A DNA stretch of 64,000 bases, taken from the NCBI RefSeq assembly GCF_030819275.1, contig NZ_JAUTBL010000002.1, positions 2,922,586 through 2,986,585 on the forward strand, written 5' to 3'. Below, piece after piece: positions 33,101 through 41,256 of this stretch. Source of the stretch: Agrobacterium larrymoorei (GTDB lineage Bacteria > Pseudomonadota > Alphaproteobacteria > Rhizobiales > Rhizobiaceae). Position 1 is the stretch's first letter. Each line of letters starts with the position of its first letter. The notes under the pieces are model-generated. The model was not told the DNA's origin. It saw only the letters and a list, made by a program, of their open reading frames with translations, and searched no databases. The position numbers and the translations under genes were made by a program.

Positions 33101-33301
33101 GAGAATATCGACGAATTCGGAGCGCAACACACGGGCCGAACGGCGCGTGGGTACATAGATCGTCACGCGGGCAAGTGATAGCGGGTCGGCGGGATCATAG
33201 GCAAAGCCATTCGCGAGTGTCCCGGCACAGAGGCTCTGTGCCAGCGTCTTTAGAAAGGGTGTTCCCGGCGCGATGGTCAGGATGCGTTTGGCAGGCGCCA
33301 A
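30125..33301 (-). CDS. addB: double-strand break repair protein AddB
   Basis: Second subunit of AddAB, with a degenerate helicase core and an active C-terminal nuclease (DIVDYKTGLSP). The 1058-residue protein has the alphaproteobacterial AddB N-terminus ILTIAPGTPFLKTLAQSL and QRVIIGGLNEGVWP-type segments (here VIIGGLNEGVWPGQTANNPFL). The start codon is TTG at 33301: no ATG or GTG is available near the conserved N-terminus, and AGAAGG lies about eight bases upstream. It overlaps addA, so the two are made together. A palindromic repeat lies just upstream. Confidence 0.93.
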   Translation of the reverse strand: MAPAKRILTIAPGTPFLKTLAQSLCAGTLANGFAYDPADPLSLARVTIYVPTRRSARVLRSEFVDILGGRSAILPVIRPLGETDDDSGYFDIETPATIDLAPPISSTARLVELARLILAWRNSLPDAIRAIHSDSPLVAPASPADAIWLARALSEVIDAMDTEDKDWEALSDLDTADHAQWWQLTAKFLEIASIYWPARLTELNRSSAGRHRNAILRAEADRLKKIVTTDPIIVAGSTGSIPAAADLIAAVASLPHGTVVLPGLDLDMPEDQWQAINEVPDDAASRTHSQYGLFILLQKLGVLRRDVDRIGALDRDLQDRAAIFSTALAPVRATAEWNEWRADKTPAFFENAFSAASMIEAANEREEATAIAIALRLALEKPGQNGPSQAALITPDRGLGRRVATELARFGIEADDSAGTPLSATPQAGLLQLALEAILRPGDPVAVISLLKHPLCRFGLSEHQMTEAVAALELLALRGGREETTLGNLDALLAHQMALHADDRHPPHWRTALSEDAPLAAGDLAARVKAAIEPLEQAFIHHDPLRGRLTSRLTLAEWAERSGRVIEAICLDEAGDLASLWSGEAGEKLSSLFAELMECGNALEADGPQWIDIVAAFVAGESIKPRAMRHPRVFIFGALEARLQSMDTVIIGGLNEGVWPGQTANNPFLSRSMKTSIGLEPPERRIGQLAHDFEMANGTRHIIYSRALRQGSTPAVASRWLQRLLALGGEDFAEALKQRGESFRNWATMLDDSETQDPARRPAPTPPADLQPKSYSFSEVGRLRRDPYSIYARRILKLDPLDEFNRDPGAADRGTLYHRIIELYSREEHVPGTPASEDAMMRVLNACFDEENLPAHIDIVWRPRFVAVAREFLAWEKDRRPMVRRSYVEARAGQDIPEAGIRLTGVADRIDIKTNGKADIVDYKTGLSPTVKQARSLLDPQLALEAAALMRGAFRDAGTPTPEDLIYVRLRPGERFGTDVVNNENAKATAKTVPKSAAELATDSIDQLSKFIKALRDGKNGFVSRLIPEEQQSYGGEYDHLARVSEWSTTEPGDGDGE

Positions 33302-33349
33302 TGGTTCGACCTTCTCTCGGATTAAAGCACGATGCTTCTATTTAAAGCG

Positions 33350-33393
33350 TTAGAGCGTCCTTTGTGCGTCCTAAAGGATGCACGGCGCTCTAA
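33350..33393. repeat. palindromic intergenic element upstream of addB
   Basis: Two nested inverted repeats: outer TTAGAGCG with CGCTCTAA, inner GTGCGTCCT with AGGATGCAC around a two-base loop (one G-T pair). It fills most of the 88-base gap between the MurU-like gene and addB and overlaps the former's stop codon. It resembles the short palindromic repeats scattered in rhizobial genomes. No T-run follows, so it is not a standard terminator. Confidence 0.6.
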
Positions 33394-34109
33394 ACGGAAG
33401 CGATAGTTCGCTCCGCATCCTCTATAGCATCCGGTGTGCCGACCGTAATCCACTGACCATCCAGCATCACGCCATACAACCGGTTTTTTGCAATGGCACG
33501 GTCGAAATAGATATTGAGGTTGAAGGCATCGGCAGGGGCATCGTTCAGCAGGCGCGAATCCATGGCGATCGCACCAGCGTAAACCACCGGGTGGGGTTCA
33601 CCCTCCTGATAACGGGTCAGGCGCCCATCCTCTGCGAAGTTGAAATCCTTCTTGCCGTTGTGGCCGGTTGTGCGATCCATATCGACGCAAAGCATTGCCA
33701 TATCCATGCGGCCAGCGTCGAACCCTGCCGCAAGCTTCTGTAGATTGGTGGGAAGGCCTGGCGTTTCACCGACCCAGAAGAGATCGGCATTCATCACCAG
33801 AACCGGTCCCGGCGCGAGCAACTTCAAACCCTTGGCGAGACCGCCGCCGGAATTCAGCAGCTGCGAGCGCTCATCCGAGATCAGGATCTCAAGGTCGTGA
33901 CGGCCTTCAAGATGCGCGACCATCTGGTCGGCATGGTGATGGACGTTGATGGAAACCGTCTCGATGCCCGCCGCTGCTAGGAGATCGAGCACATAATCGA
34001 TCATCGGCTTGCCCGCGATCTTGACCAGCGGCTTGGGGATCGTGTCGGTGATCGGGCGCATTCTCGTGCCGAGACCTGCTGCCAGAACCATCGCTTGTCT
34101 GATCGTCAT
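33390..34109 (-). CDS. murU: nucleotidyltransferase, likely MurNAc-1-phosphate uridylyltransferase (MurU)
   Basis: 239-residue sugar-phosphate nucleotidyltransferase. The N-terminus AMVLAAGLGTRMRPITDTIP, then KPLVKIAGKPMIDY, is the nucleotide-binding signature, and VLVMNADLFW contains the metal-binding aspartate. MurU makes UDP-MurNAc from MurNAc-1-phosphate in the peptidoglycan recycling route that bypasses MurA. The symbol rests on adjacency: the gene lies 10 bases after a TsaE-AmgK fusion whose kinase half would supply the sugar-1-phosphate. A role with another sugar, such as mannose-1-phosphate, cannot be excluded from sequence alone. Confidence 0.75.
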   Translation of the reverse strand: MTIRQAMVLAAGLGTRMRPITDTIPKPLVKIAGKPMIDYVLDLLAAAGIETVSINVHHHADQMVAHLEGRHDLEILISDERSQLLNSGGGLAKGLKLLAPGPVLVMNADLFWVGETPGLPTNLQKLAAGFDAGRMDMAMLCVDMDRTTGHNGKKDFNFAEDGRLTRYQEGEPHPVVYAGAIAMDSRLLNDAPADAFNLNIYFDRAIAKNRLYGVMLDGQWITVGTPDAIEDAERTIASV

Positions 34110-34119
34110 GGGAAAAGCT

Positions 34120-35637
34120 TCAGTGAGAGTTGAGGTCTATGCCCGCGCGCGCAAACCAGTCCCGCAGCGGCGCAAGTTCGGGATGGTCAAGCGCGGCCCG
34201 CATATAGGTGAAGGTGCGTGGCATGTGCTTCATATAGCCCGGCTTGCCATCGCGCTTCAAAAGCCGAACCCAGGCGCCGACCAGCTTGCAATTGCGTTGC
34301 GCCGCCATGATGGCAAAGGCTTTGAGAAACACCTTCTCGTCGAAGGCAGGATTTTTGCGGCGGATATCGAGATACCGCTCCATCATTCGCGCCTGCAGAT
34401 CAGGCGGAATGGTCACGCGCGCGTCCTGTACCAGAGAGGCGAGGTCATAGGCGGTCGGGCCGATCATCGCGTCCTGAAAGTCGATGATGCCCACTTGCTG
34501 TGGCGCTGGTTTGTCCTGCTGCCAGATGATGTTCGGCGAGTGGAAGTCGCGCAAGACGAGCCCTGTTTCCACATCGGCAAGCTTGGCGATCAACTGATCC
34601 CAAACGGCGAAAAAATCCTGCCGCTTGGCGTCGTCGGTTGGTTTGCCGTCATGGATGTGGGGCAGGTACCAGTCCAGCAGCAACGAGGTCTCGATCTTCA
34701 TCGCATCGGCATCGAAGCGCGGAATCTCATAGCGCCCACCATCCGGCAGCCCGATCGTTGCAGGCATCGGCTTTTCATGCAGCGCCGCCAGACAGGCAGC
34801 GCTTTCGATGTAGCGCTCCTCAATGGGCGCACCATTGGCATCCAGAACGCCTGCGCGTCCCATATCGCTCAAAAGCAGGATGCCTTCATCCATGTCGCGC
34901 GCCAGGATTTCGGGCAGCGCGAAGCCTTCGCTTCGGAGATGGAGATCAAGAGCAACGAACGGCTCGACCGTGCGGGCAAGATGCACGATCTCCGAATAGG
35001 ATTTGCCGTTGTGAAGAGCGGGGCCGGGCGGCTGGGGCTGCCAGTCCATCAACAGATATTGGCTGTCGTCATCGCGCACCAGTTCATAGGTGCGATAGGC
35101 GGCGTCACCACTGAAATAGCGCCGCGTGGTGCTCGCCTTGCCGTTCCGCTCCAGAAAGCGGCGAATGGCGAAGACCCGTTCAAGACGCTCTATATGACGC
35201 CGGGATGCCTCGATCACAGCACGCCGGCCGTCTCCCTCGTGTGTGAGGCGCAGCAGGATGGTCGATGCTTTAGGCAGCACGTCGCTTGCCATCTCCGGCC
35301 ACTCTATCAGGCACACGCCGTCCGAAAGCATCTCGTCGATGCCGAGTTCGTCCAGTTCCGACACGTCGGAGAGACGATAGAGATCGAGATGCGCGACGGG
35401 AAATCGAAGAGCATAAGATTGAACGATGGTAAACGTCGGGCTCGGTACTTCGAGCTCGGCATCATCGGCGATCGCGCGGATCAGAGCCCGCGCCATCGTC
35501 GATTTTCCAGCCCCCAGATCGCCCACCAACGCAATGGCGTCGCCAGGCTTTATGGCAAGCGCCAACTCCTCGCCAAGCCGGATGGTTTCGGCCTCATCAG
35601 CGAGGAAGAGCGAAAGGGAAAGCGTCTCGTCACTCAT
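34120..35637 (-). CDS. tsaE: fusion of TsaE (tRNA t6A ATPase) and AmgK-like sugar kinase
   Basis: 505-residue two-domain protein. Residues 1-150 are TsaE, the ATPase of the tRNA threonylcarbamoyladenosine complex, with P-loop GDLGAGKST (39-47), PSPTFTIVQSY and HLDLYRL. Residues about 170-505 are an aminoglycoside-phosphotransferase-like kinase with catalytic LVLRDFHSPNIIW and GIIDFQDAMIGPTAYDLASL, the pattern of AmgK, which phosphorylates MurNAc/GlcNAc at the anomeric position. The start overlaps the divL stop (ATGA). The frame runs through both halves with no stop, so it is a true fusion, a form known in Rhizobiales. Kinase specificity is inferred from motif and the MurU-like neighbour. Confidence 0.88.
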   Translation of the reverse strand: MSDETLSLSLFLADEAETIRLGEELALAIKPGDAIALVGDLGAGKSTMARALIRAIADDAELEVPSPTFTIVQSYALRFPVAHLDLYRLSDVSELDELGIDEMLSDGVCLIEWPEMASDVLPKASTILLRLTHEGDGRRAVIEASRRHIERLERVFAIRRFLERNGKASTTRRYFSGDAAYRTYELVRDDDSQYLLMDWQPQPPGPALHNGKSYSEIVHLARTVEPFVALDLHLRSEGFALPEILARDMDEGILLLSDMGRAGVLDANGAPIEERYIESAACLAALHEKPMPATIGLPDGGRYEIPRFDADAMKIETSLLLDWYLPHIHDGKPTDDAKRQDFFAVWDQLIAKLADVETGLVLRDFHSPNIIWQQDKPAPQQVGIIDFQDAMIGPTAYDLASLVQDARVTIPPDLQARMMERYLDIRRKNPAFDEKVFLKAFAIMAAQRNCKLVGAWVRLLKRDGKPGYMKHMPRTFTYMRAALDHPELAPLRDWFARAGIDLNSH

Positions 35638-38219
35638 TCGGCAGCAATGGACTGCGGCTGATCGTGGGAGGGGATACGGCAGGTCACGACAGTGCCTTCA
35701 CCCGGGCGGCTGTCGAGCGTAACGGTGCCCTGATGCAGGCTGACGAAGCTTTCGACGATGGAGAGGCCAAGGCCTGCCCCCGTGCGTCGGCCAGCCTGGC
35801 CGCGTGTCGAGAAGCGGTCAAAGACCGTCTTCAGCATGTCCTCGGGGATGCCGGGACCCTGATCGGCGACCGAGAAGACGAAATCGCCCTCGCTACGCTG
35901 GCAGGTCAGGCGGATCGCCGAACCTTCCGGCGAGAAGTTGACGGCATTGGTCAGAAGCTTCAGCAGGATCTGTTTCAGCCGCTGGTGATCGGCGACGATG
36001 GAGCCGAGATGGGCCGGTGCGACAATCTCGAGCGAAACGCCGCTTTCCTGCAGACGGTCGCTGATCTGCACTGCCACATCGTCCAGAAGCTCGTTCAAAT
36101 CATTCTCGGCATAATTCAGATGCATGATGCCCGCATCGACGGTCGCGAGGTCGAGAATGTCGTTGACGATGGTCAGCAGCACGGATGACGAGGTCGATAT
36201 ATGATCGAGATATTCGGCTTGGCGATCGTTCAGTTCACCCATGCCGGGCGTTTTGAGAAGGTCGGTAAAGCCAATGATATTGGTCAGCGGTGAGCGCAGC
36301 TCATAGGAAACGTGCTGGACGAAATCGTTCTTCAGCTCGTCGGCCTTGCGCAGCGCCTCGTTCTTTTCCTTCAAAGCCCGTTCGGCGCGGACACTATCCG
36401 TCATGTTGACGAAGGTCAGCATGGTCTGTGCGTCGGGAAGCGGGATCACGGCGTAATCGAGCACGAGGCCGGAGAGAAGTTCCAGCGTTCCCTGCTTGGA
36501 AGGGCGCTCGTCGTCGAAGCTGGTGATGAATTGCGCGAATGCGCGCCAGCCATCAGGCTTGTCGTAGGATTGTGCACAGACGGCTTCGATGGAGCGGATA
36601 TGCTTGCCGGCTTCGGCCTCTTCCGCGGTAATCGCCCAAAGTGCGCGAAATGCCGGGTTGGACAGGCGAATACGTCCGTCGGCGCCAAACACCGCGACAC
36701 CTTCGGCGAGATGATCGATGGTTTCGCCCTGAACCTTGACCAGCGTGTTGTAACGGGTCTGGAGATCGACCTGTTCGGTCAGATTCTCGAACACCCAGGT
36801 CGCACCGCCTTGTGGATGCGCGGTGGCAATGACACGTAGAGTCTGTCCATTCGGAAGGTGCCAGAGATCGGTCTTGGTATCGAGTGCGCGATAGACGGAA
36901 AGTGCTGTCTCTTTCCAGCTCTTCCAGCTGAGTTGCTCCGGCAGCTTTCCGGCGCTGCGCAGCCGATCGAGAAGCTCGGAATTGCCGGGCTTCGATTCCA
37001 GGAACACCAGATCGAGGCCCCAAAGGCGGGCGAAGGCCTGATTGTAGAACTGCAGGCGCTGCTCGCCATCGAAGATGGCGACTGGCGTTGCCAGATGATC
37101 GAGCGTCTCCGCGTGGCTTTTCAGCGTACGCTTCAGCTCTTCGCGGATGGTCTCGGCATCGGAAGCGTCGATGGCGATACCGGCAGAGCCGCTCGGCGTC
37201 TTGATATCGACCACATCGAAGAAGGTTCTGTTGCCGGAAACCACGGTGGAGATCCGGTCGTGATAGGGCGATTCCGGCGTTGCCGTGGCACGGATCTTCT
37301 GCCGCGTCACCGTGTTCAGCAATTCGCGCTGTTCGGCGACCGCCTGCTGTGGCGTGGTGGCATCCACGGCAATGGCATAGGCGTGGTTCACCCAGATCAG
37401 CGCGCCCTCATTGTTTCTGCGCCAGGCTGGCTGCTCGATTGAATCGAGAAGCTCCTGGAAGGTCGACATGGAGGAAAGCAGCCGCTCTCGCTCTACCCTC
37501 AACTCTGCCAATTCGGCGCGCATATTGTTGAGAGCGATAAAGCGGGCAAAGGCCTTGCCGCCGGACACGCGTCCCTGAACCTCGATGACTTCTCCGCGCT
37601 GTGTCTCGATCGTCAGGTCGAAGCTTTGCGCCTGGCCGCGCAGCAGCTCAATTGCCTTTTCCAGCGGTGCTGCCGACGTGGGGCGCAGCCAGCGGCCAAA
37701 GGCCAAAAAGTCGGAATCGGCAGACGGCACGCCAGTTTCGGGTGGCAACTGACCAAAGAATTCCGGACGCTCGCCGGTATCTTCCCAAATGACGATCCGG
37801 CGCGACTTGTCGGAAATCAACGCCTCATATTTGGAAATCTTGTTCTGCGCTTCGGAGAGGGCCGTGCGGTACTCTTTCATCCCAGCTTCGATATTGCCGC
37901 GCTGGCGCACCAGCCAGACGATCGAGAAGAGGGTCGCGGAAAGAGCGCCGACGAAGATCGAATAAAGGATGGTTTCATTAGAGGAGAACAAACGTTCGCT
38001 TCTTAGGAGGAGCGCACCGTCCTGTGCCCGGGCACCCGTGGCGAAGCCGCTGAGCGCCGTTCCAGCCATCAGCGCGGAGACCGCGCACATCTTTTGGCGC
38101 AAGGCGCCTGCCATAGTGGTCAGAGAGCCGCGCAATCGTTCAAGAACGGGCGCCTCGTTGTTGCCCGTCTCCACGTTCTTTTGCACCCGCTGGCGCGAGT
38201 TCGCTTTTGTTACCGACAT
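35634..38219 (-). CDS. divL: DivL-type PAS sensor kinase with tyrosine in place of the phospho-histidine
   Basis: 861-residue membrane protein. There are hydrophobic segments at about 44-64 and 84-104, a linker with coiled coil (111-135), PAS-like domains around 255-360, 372-480 and 495-610, a HisKA-like helix pair (625-690) and an ATPase domain (735-850; LLKLLTNAVNFSPEG, DQGPGIPE, GAGLGLSIV). The H-box reads VSYELRSPL, so Tyr639 (TAT, 36303-36305) replaces the usual histidine. That is the defining trait of DivL, the essential polarity and cell-cycle regulator that controls CckA-CtrA in Caulobacter and Agrobacterium. It is downstream of ahcY, 204 bases away, and overlaps tsaE. Confidence 0.9.
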   Translation of the reverse strand: MSVTKANSRQRVQKNVETGNNEAPVLERLRGSLTTMAGALRQKMCAVSALMAGTALSGFATGARAQDGALLLRSERLFSSNETILYSIFVGALSATLFSIVWLVRQRGNIEAGMKEYRTALSEAQNKISKYEALISDKSRRIVIWEDTGERPEFFGQLPPETGVPSADSDFLAFGRWLRPTSAAPLEKAIELLRGQAQSFDLTIETQRGEVIEVQGRVSGGKAFARFIALNNMRAELAELRVERERLLSSMSTFQELLDSIEQPAWRRNNEGALIWVNHAYAIAVDATTPQQAVAEQRELLNTVTRQKIRATATPESPYHDRISTVVSGNRTFFDVVDIKTPSGSAGIAIDASDAETIREELKRTLKSHAETLDHLATPVAIFDGEQRLQFYNQAFARLWGLDLVFLESKPGNSELLDRLRSAGKLPEQLSWKSWKETALSVYRALDTKTDLWHLPNGQTLRVIATAHPQGGATWVFENLTEQVDLQTRYNTLVKVQGETIDHLAEGVAVFGADGRIRLSNPAFRALWAITAEEAEAGKHIRSIEAVCAQSYDKPDGWRAFAQFITSFDDERPSKQGTLELLSGLVLDYAVIPLPDAQTMLTFVNMTDSVRAERALKEKNEALRKADELKNDFVQHVSYELRSPLTNIIGFTDLLKTPGMGELNDRQAEYLDHISTSSSVLLTIVNDILDLATVDAGIMHLNYAENDLNELLDDVAVQISDRLQESGVSLEIVAPAHLGSIVADHQRLKQILLKLLTNAVNFSPEGSAIRLTCQRSEGDFVFSVADQGPGIPEDMLKTVFDRFSTRGQAGRRTGAGLGLSIVESFVSLHQGTVTLDSRPGEGTVVTCRIPSHDQPQSIAAE

Positions 38220-38348
38220 CCCCGGTCTGTCTCCGTCCTATGTGCCGCATCTTCGACAAGACATCCCATTTTCGCACGGGCATCCGCCCACACGAATCAA
38301 GTCTTCAGACAATACCGTCTCAGCAAATTTCCGGGAAGGGCGGCGCTC

Positions 38349-38381
38349 AAAAAGAAATCGCGGACTTTGTCAAGTCCGCGA
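38349..38381 (-). terminator. Rho-independent terminator of ahcY
   Basis: TCGCGGACTT and AAGTCCGCGA form a 10-bp stem with a four-base loop (38358-38381). On the minus strand it is followed by TTTCTTTTT, about 43 bases past the ahcY stop. It separates ahcY from divL. Confidence 0.9.
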
Positions 38382-38423
38382 CGCCTAGATGTGGTGTATT
38401 TGATGTGGATATTAACTATAAAA

Positions 38424-39824
38424 TCAATATCTGTAGTGTTCTGCCTTGAAAGGACCCGTCTTCGAGACACCGATATAATCTGCCTGCGTGTCGGAAAGTT
38501 CGGTCAGCTTCACGCCAAGCTTCTCGAGGTGAAGGCGGGCGACCTTCTCATCAAGGTGCTTCGGCAGCACGTAAACGTCGTTCTTGTACTCGCCCTGCTT
38601 GGTGAAGAGTTCAATCTGGCCGAGCACCTGGTTGGTGAAGGAAGCCGACATGACGAAGGACGGGTGACCGGTGGCGTTGCCGAGGTTCAGCAGGCGGCCT
38701 TCCGACAGAAGGATCATACGGTTGCCCTTGGCAAACTCGATCATGTCCACTTGCGGCTTGATGTTCGTCCACTTCAGGTTCTTCAACGAAGCGACCTGAA
38801 TTTCGTTGTCGAAGTGGCCGATATTGCCAACGATCGCCATGTCCTTCATCTCGCGCATATGCTCGATGCGGATGACATCCTTGTTGCCGGTGGTGGTGAT
38901 GAAGATGTCGGCAGACGATACGACGTCTTCCAGGCGAACGACTTCAAAACCGTCCATGGCAGCCTGAAGCGCGCAGATCGGATCGATTTCGGTGACCTTG
39001 ACGCGAGCGCCTGCGCCCTGAAGCGAAGCAGCCGAACCCTTGCCGACATCGCCGTAACCGCAGACGACGGCAACCTTGCCGGCCATCATCACGTCGGTGG
39101 CGCGACGGATACCGTCAACCAGCGATTCCTTGCAGCCATACTTGTTGTCGAACTTCGACTTGGTGACGCTGTCATTGACGTTGATCGCAGGGAAGGGGAG
39201 GAGACCCTTCTTGCTGAGGTCGTAAAGACGATGAACGCCTGTCGTGGTTTCTTCGGTCACGCCCTTGATCGCGTCGCGCTGCTTGGTGAACCAGCCTGGC
39301 GAAGCCTGAAGGCGCTTCTTGATCTGTGCGAAGAGGATCTCTTCTTCTTCCGAGCCTGGGTTCGACAGAACGTCTTCGCCAGCTTCCGCGCGTGCGCCGA
39401 GCAGGATGTACATGGTCGCATCGCCACCGTCATCCAGAATCATGTTGGAGAGGCCGCCATCGGTCCATTGGAAAATCTTGTCGGTGTATTCCCAATATTC
39501 GGTCAGGCTTTCACCCTTGACGGCGAAGACGGGGATGCCGGCAGCCGCGATGGCCGCAGCAGCGTGGTCCTGCGTCGAGAAGATGTTGCAGGAAGCCCAG
39601 CGGATATCAGCGCCGAGTTCCTTCAGCGTTTCGATCAGGACGGCGGTCTGGATCGTCATGTGCAGCGAGCCGGAGATGCGTGCGCCCTTCAGCGGCTTGC
39701 TCTGACCGAATTCGCTGCGGCAGGCCATCAGGCCCGGCATTTCAGTTTCGGCAATGTCCAGTTCCTTGCGGCCGTAGTCGGCAAGGTTGATATCCGCGAC
39801 GATGTAGTCCTTGTCAGCGCTCAT
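38424..39824 (-). CDS. ahcY: adenosylhomocysteinase
   Basis: NAD-dependent hydrolysis of S-adenosylhomocysteine to adenosine and homocysteine, recycling the product of all SAM methylations. The 466-residue protein has the N-terminal substrate domain ([15 protein letters not shown]), the segment [17 protein letters not shown], the Rossmann NAD motif [13 protein letters not shown], and the C-terminal [12 protein letters not shown] that completes the neighbouring active site. AGGAG precedes the ATG. An operator-like repeat lies about 95 bases upstream. Confidence 0.97.
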   Translation of the reverse strand: MSADKDYIVADINLADYGRKELDIAETEMPGLMACRSEFGQSKPLKGARISGSLHMTIQTAVLIETLKELGADIRWASCNIFSTQDHAAAAIAAAGIPVFAVKGESLTEYWEYTDKIFQWTDGGLSNMILDDGGDATMYILLGARAEAGEDVLSNPGSEEEEILFAQIKKRLQASPGWFTKQRDAIKGVTEETTTGVHRLYDLSKKGLLPFPAINVNDSVTKSKFDNKYGCKESLVDGIRRATDVMMAGKVAVVCGYGDVGKGSAASLQGAGARVKVTEIDPICALQAAMDGFEVVRLEDVVSSADIFITTTGNKDVIRIEHMREMKDMAIVGNIGHFDNEIQVASLKNLKWTNIKPQVDMIEFAKGNRMILLSEGRLLNLGNATGHPSFVMSASFTNQVLGQIELFTKQGEYKNDVYVLPKHLDEKVARLHLEKLGVKLTELSDTQADYIGVSKTGPFKAEHYRY

Positions 39825-39917
39825 AAAGGTCTCCTGCTCAAAATGGCAGGGAACCGTGCCGCTGCCTCGTAATTCAGGCTGCGGTTCTAACAGGCAATGG
39901 CTGATCTGGCAATAATG

Positions 39918-39945
39918 ATATAAAGAAGTCTTTATGTCTTTATAT
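39918..39945 (-). promoter_or_regulatory. operator-like inverted repeats upstream of ahcY
   Basis: ATAAAGA-AG-TCTTTAT (39920-39935) is a perfect dyad, and a further TCTTTATAT half at 39937-39945 pairs with ATATAAAGA at 39918-39926. The arms are AT-rich and placed where the ahcY promoter should be. ArsR-type SAH-responsive repressors control such genes in other proteobacteria, so a similar regulator is a reasonable guess, but no regulator gene is nearby. Confidence 0.5.
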
Positions 39946-39953
39946 GGTGGTTA

Positions 39954-40229
39954 TCAAAGTTCTTCGCCGAACCTGTCAGCCACCAGCGCCTCGAGCGCTG
40001 CAAGGGCTTCATCCGCCTGATTGCCGCTTGCTTCGACGAGAACGGTACACCCAGGGCTGGCGGCCAGCATCATCAGTCCCATGATCGACGTGCCACCTAC
40101 CGTCATGCCGTCCTTCGATACAGAGATCGCGGCATCGAACTGTTCCACCATCTGTACGAATTTCGCGGAGGCGCGTGCATGGAGACCACGCTTATTGACG
40201 ATCAGCAGTTCCTTCGACAGTGAGGACAT
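39954..40229 (-). CDS. ptsH: HPr family phosphocarrier protein
   Basis: 91-residue HPr with the phospho-acceptor His17 in RGLHARAS and a serine at 48 (GGTSIMGLMML), the position HprK phosphorylates in other HPr proteins. No sugar permease gene is nearby, so this is the incomplete, regulatory PTS of alphaproteobacteria (also called NPr/HPr). It follows the EIIA gene by 14 bases in the chvI-chvG-hprK-EIIA-HPr run. It is expected to take phosphate from a PTS enzyme I encoded elsewhere. Confidence 0.93.
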   Translation of the reverse strand: MSSLSKELLIVNKRGLHARASAKFVQMVEQFDAAISVSKDGMTVGGTSIMGLMMLAASPGCTVLVEASGNQADEALAALEALVADRFGEEL

Positions 40230-40243
40230 GAAGCGTGTTCTTC

Positions 40244-40645
40244 TTATTTGCCGCTGAGAACGCGGCTGGCGACATTGATGTATTTCCGGCCGGCGTCGGA
40301 CGCCTCCTGCAAGGCCTTGTCCATATTGTCTTCAGTGCGAATGCCGGCAAGCTTGATCAACATGGGGAGATTGACGCCTGCAATCACCTCGACCGTGCCG
40401 CTATTCATCACGGAAATGGCAAGGTTGGAGGGCGTTCCGCCAAACATATCCGTGAGGATGATGACGCCATTGCCGTCATTGGCGCGTGTAACGGCGTCGA
40501 TAATATCCTGCCGACGCTGATCCATGTCGTCTTCGGGCCCAATCGATACGGTCTCGATCAACTTCTGAGGCCCGACCACATGCTCAACCGCGTGACGAAA
40601 TTCCTCAGCCAGCTTGCCATGAGTGACAAGCACTAGTCCGATCAT
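40244..40645 (-). CDS. PTS fructose/mannose-type EIIA component
   Basis: 133-residue EIIA of the mannose family, starting MIGLVLVTHGKLAEEF with the phosphorylatable His9, followed by the conserved DMFGGTPSNLAI. GGGAG lies before the ATG at 40645; the open frame upstream of this is not conserved. With no EIIB/EIIC partner in the window it should act as a regulatory phospho-sink downstream of HPr. It has been called manX or ptsM-like in rhizobia. Confidence 0.92.
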   Translation of the reverse strand: MIGLVLVTHGKLAEEFRHAVEHVVGPQKLIETVSIGPEDDMDQRRQDIIDAVTRANDGNGVIILTDMFGGTPSNLAISVMNSGTVEVIAGVNLPMLIKLAGIRTEDNMDKALQEASDAGRKYINVASRVLSGK

Positions 40646-40791
40646 GAAATGCTCCCTTACACACGCACTTTGCCACCTGGACCTGCTTCTGGTCTGCCGC
40701 CCTATCGCAATGCCGCAAACCTGTCCATCGGTGGGACCACATCTTGATGAGGAAAATGGGAAGCGCAAGCCCCCAATTGTGGGATTCTCGT

Positions 40792-41256
40792 TCACTTTCC
40801 CTTTGCTTTGAACAGATTTTGAGCAAGTGCAGCAAATTTTCCATAGGGGGTGATGCTGGAAAGCGGAATCCGAATGAGCGGTAGCCTGTTGCCGGTCGGC
40901 AGATCCAGCCACTCATTATCCGGTGGCAGGCGAGGGGTGTCCGGGTGCAGAACAGGCGTTACCGCATAGTCCATTGCAGCTGACGGAATGCTTTCAACTT
41001 CGACAATACCGCTACCGCGCAATTCAAAGAGTCCGGCAATGCTCTCCGGCCGCTCCACGATCACGCGGTCGGCTCTCGACGACATCAGAACCTGATCGTC
41101 CGCCACGAGCGCCGTGGCAAGGCCACACCGTTTTGCCTCTGTCATGAAGCTGAAGGCCAGTTCGCTTTTGCCGCTGCCGGAAGGACCGACAAACAGCAGT
41201 CCGGTCCCGTCGATGACGATGGCGGTCGCATGGTAATTGATGCGGTCAGCGCTCAT
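40792..41256 (-). CDS. hprK: HPr kinase/phosphorylase, short alphaproteobacterial form
   Basis: 154-residue protein made only of the C-terminal catalytic domain of HprK, with P-loop GPSGSGKS at 24-31, followed by the LVADDQVLM and LRGSGIVEV segments. The N-terminal domain found in the ~310-residue Firmicutes enzyme is missing, as is usual in alphaproteobacteria. It would phosphorylate HPr on serine. It overlaps chvG by 11 bases and is 146 bases ahead of the EIIA gene, so kinase, sensor and PTS are physically tied. Confidence 0.92.
   Translation of the reverse strand: MSADRINYHATAIVIDGTGLLFVGPSGSGKSELAFSFMTEAKRCGLATALVADDQVLMSSRADRVIVERPESIAGLFELRGSGIVEVESIPSAAMDYAVTPVLHPDTPRLPPDNEWLDLPTGNRLPLIRIPLSSITPYGKFAALAQNLFKAKGK

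Noticed and set aside
38094..39872. 592-codon plus-strand frame opposite ahcY
   Set aside because: Mirror of ahcY codon bias; crosses the ahcY terminator and has no conserved motifs. Similar shadows oppose pckA (44100-45770), hslUV (51201-52826), tsaE-amgK (34009-35661) and phaZ (19304-20707).
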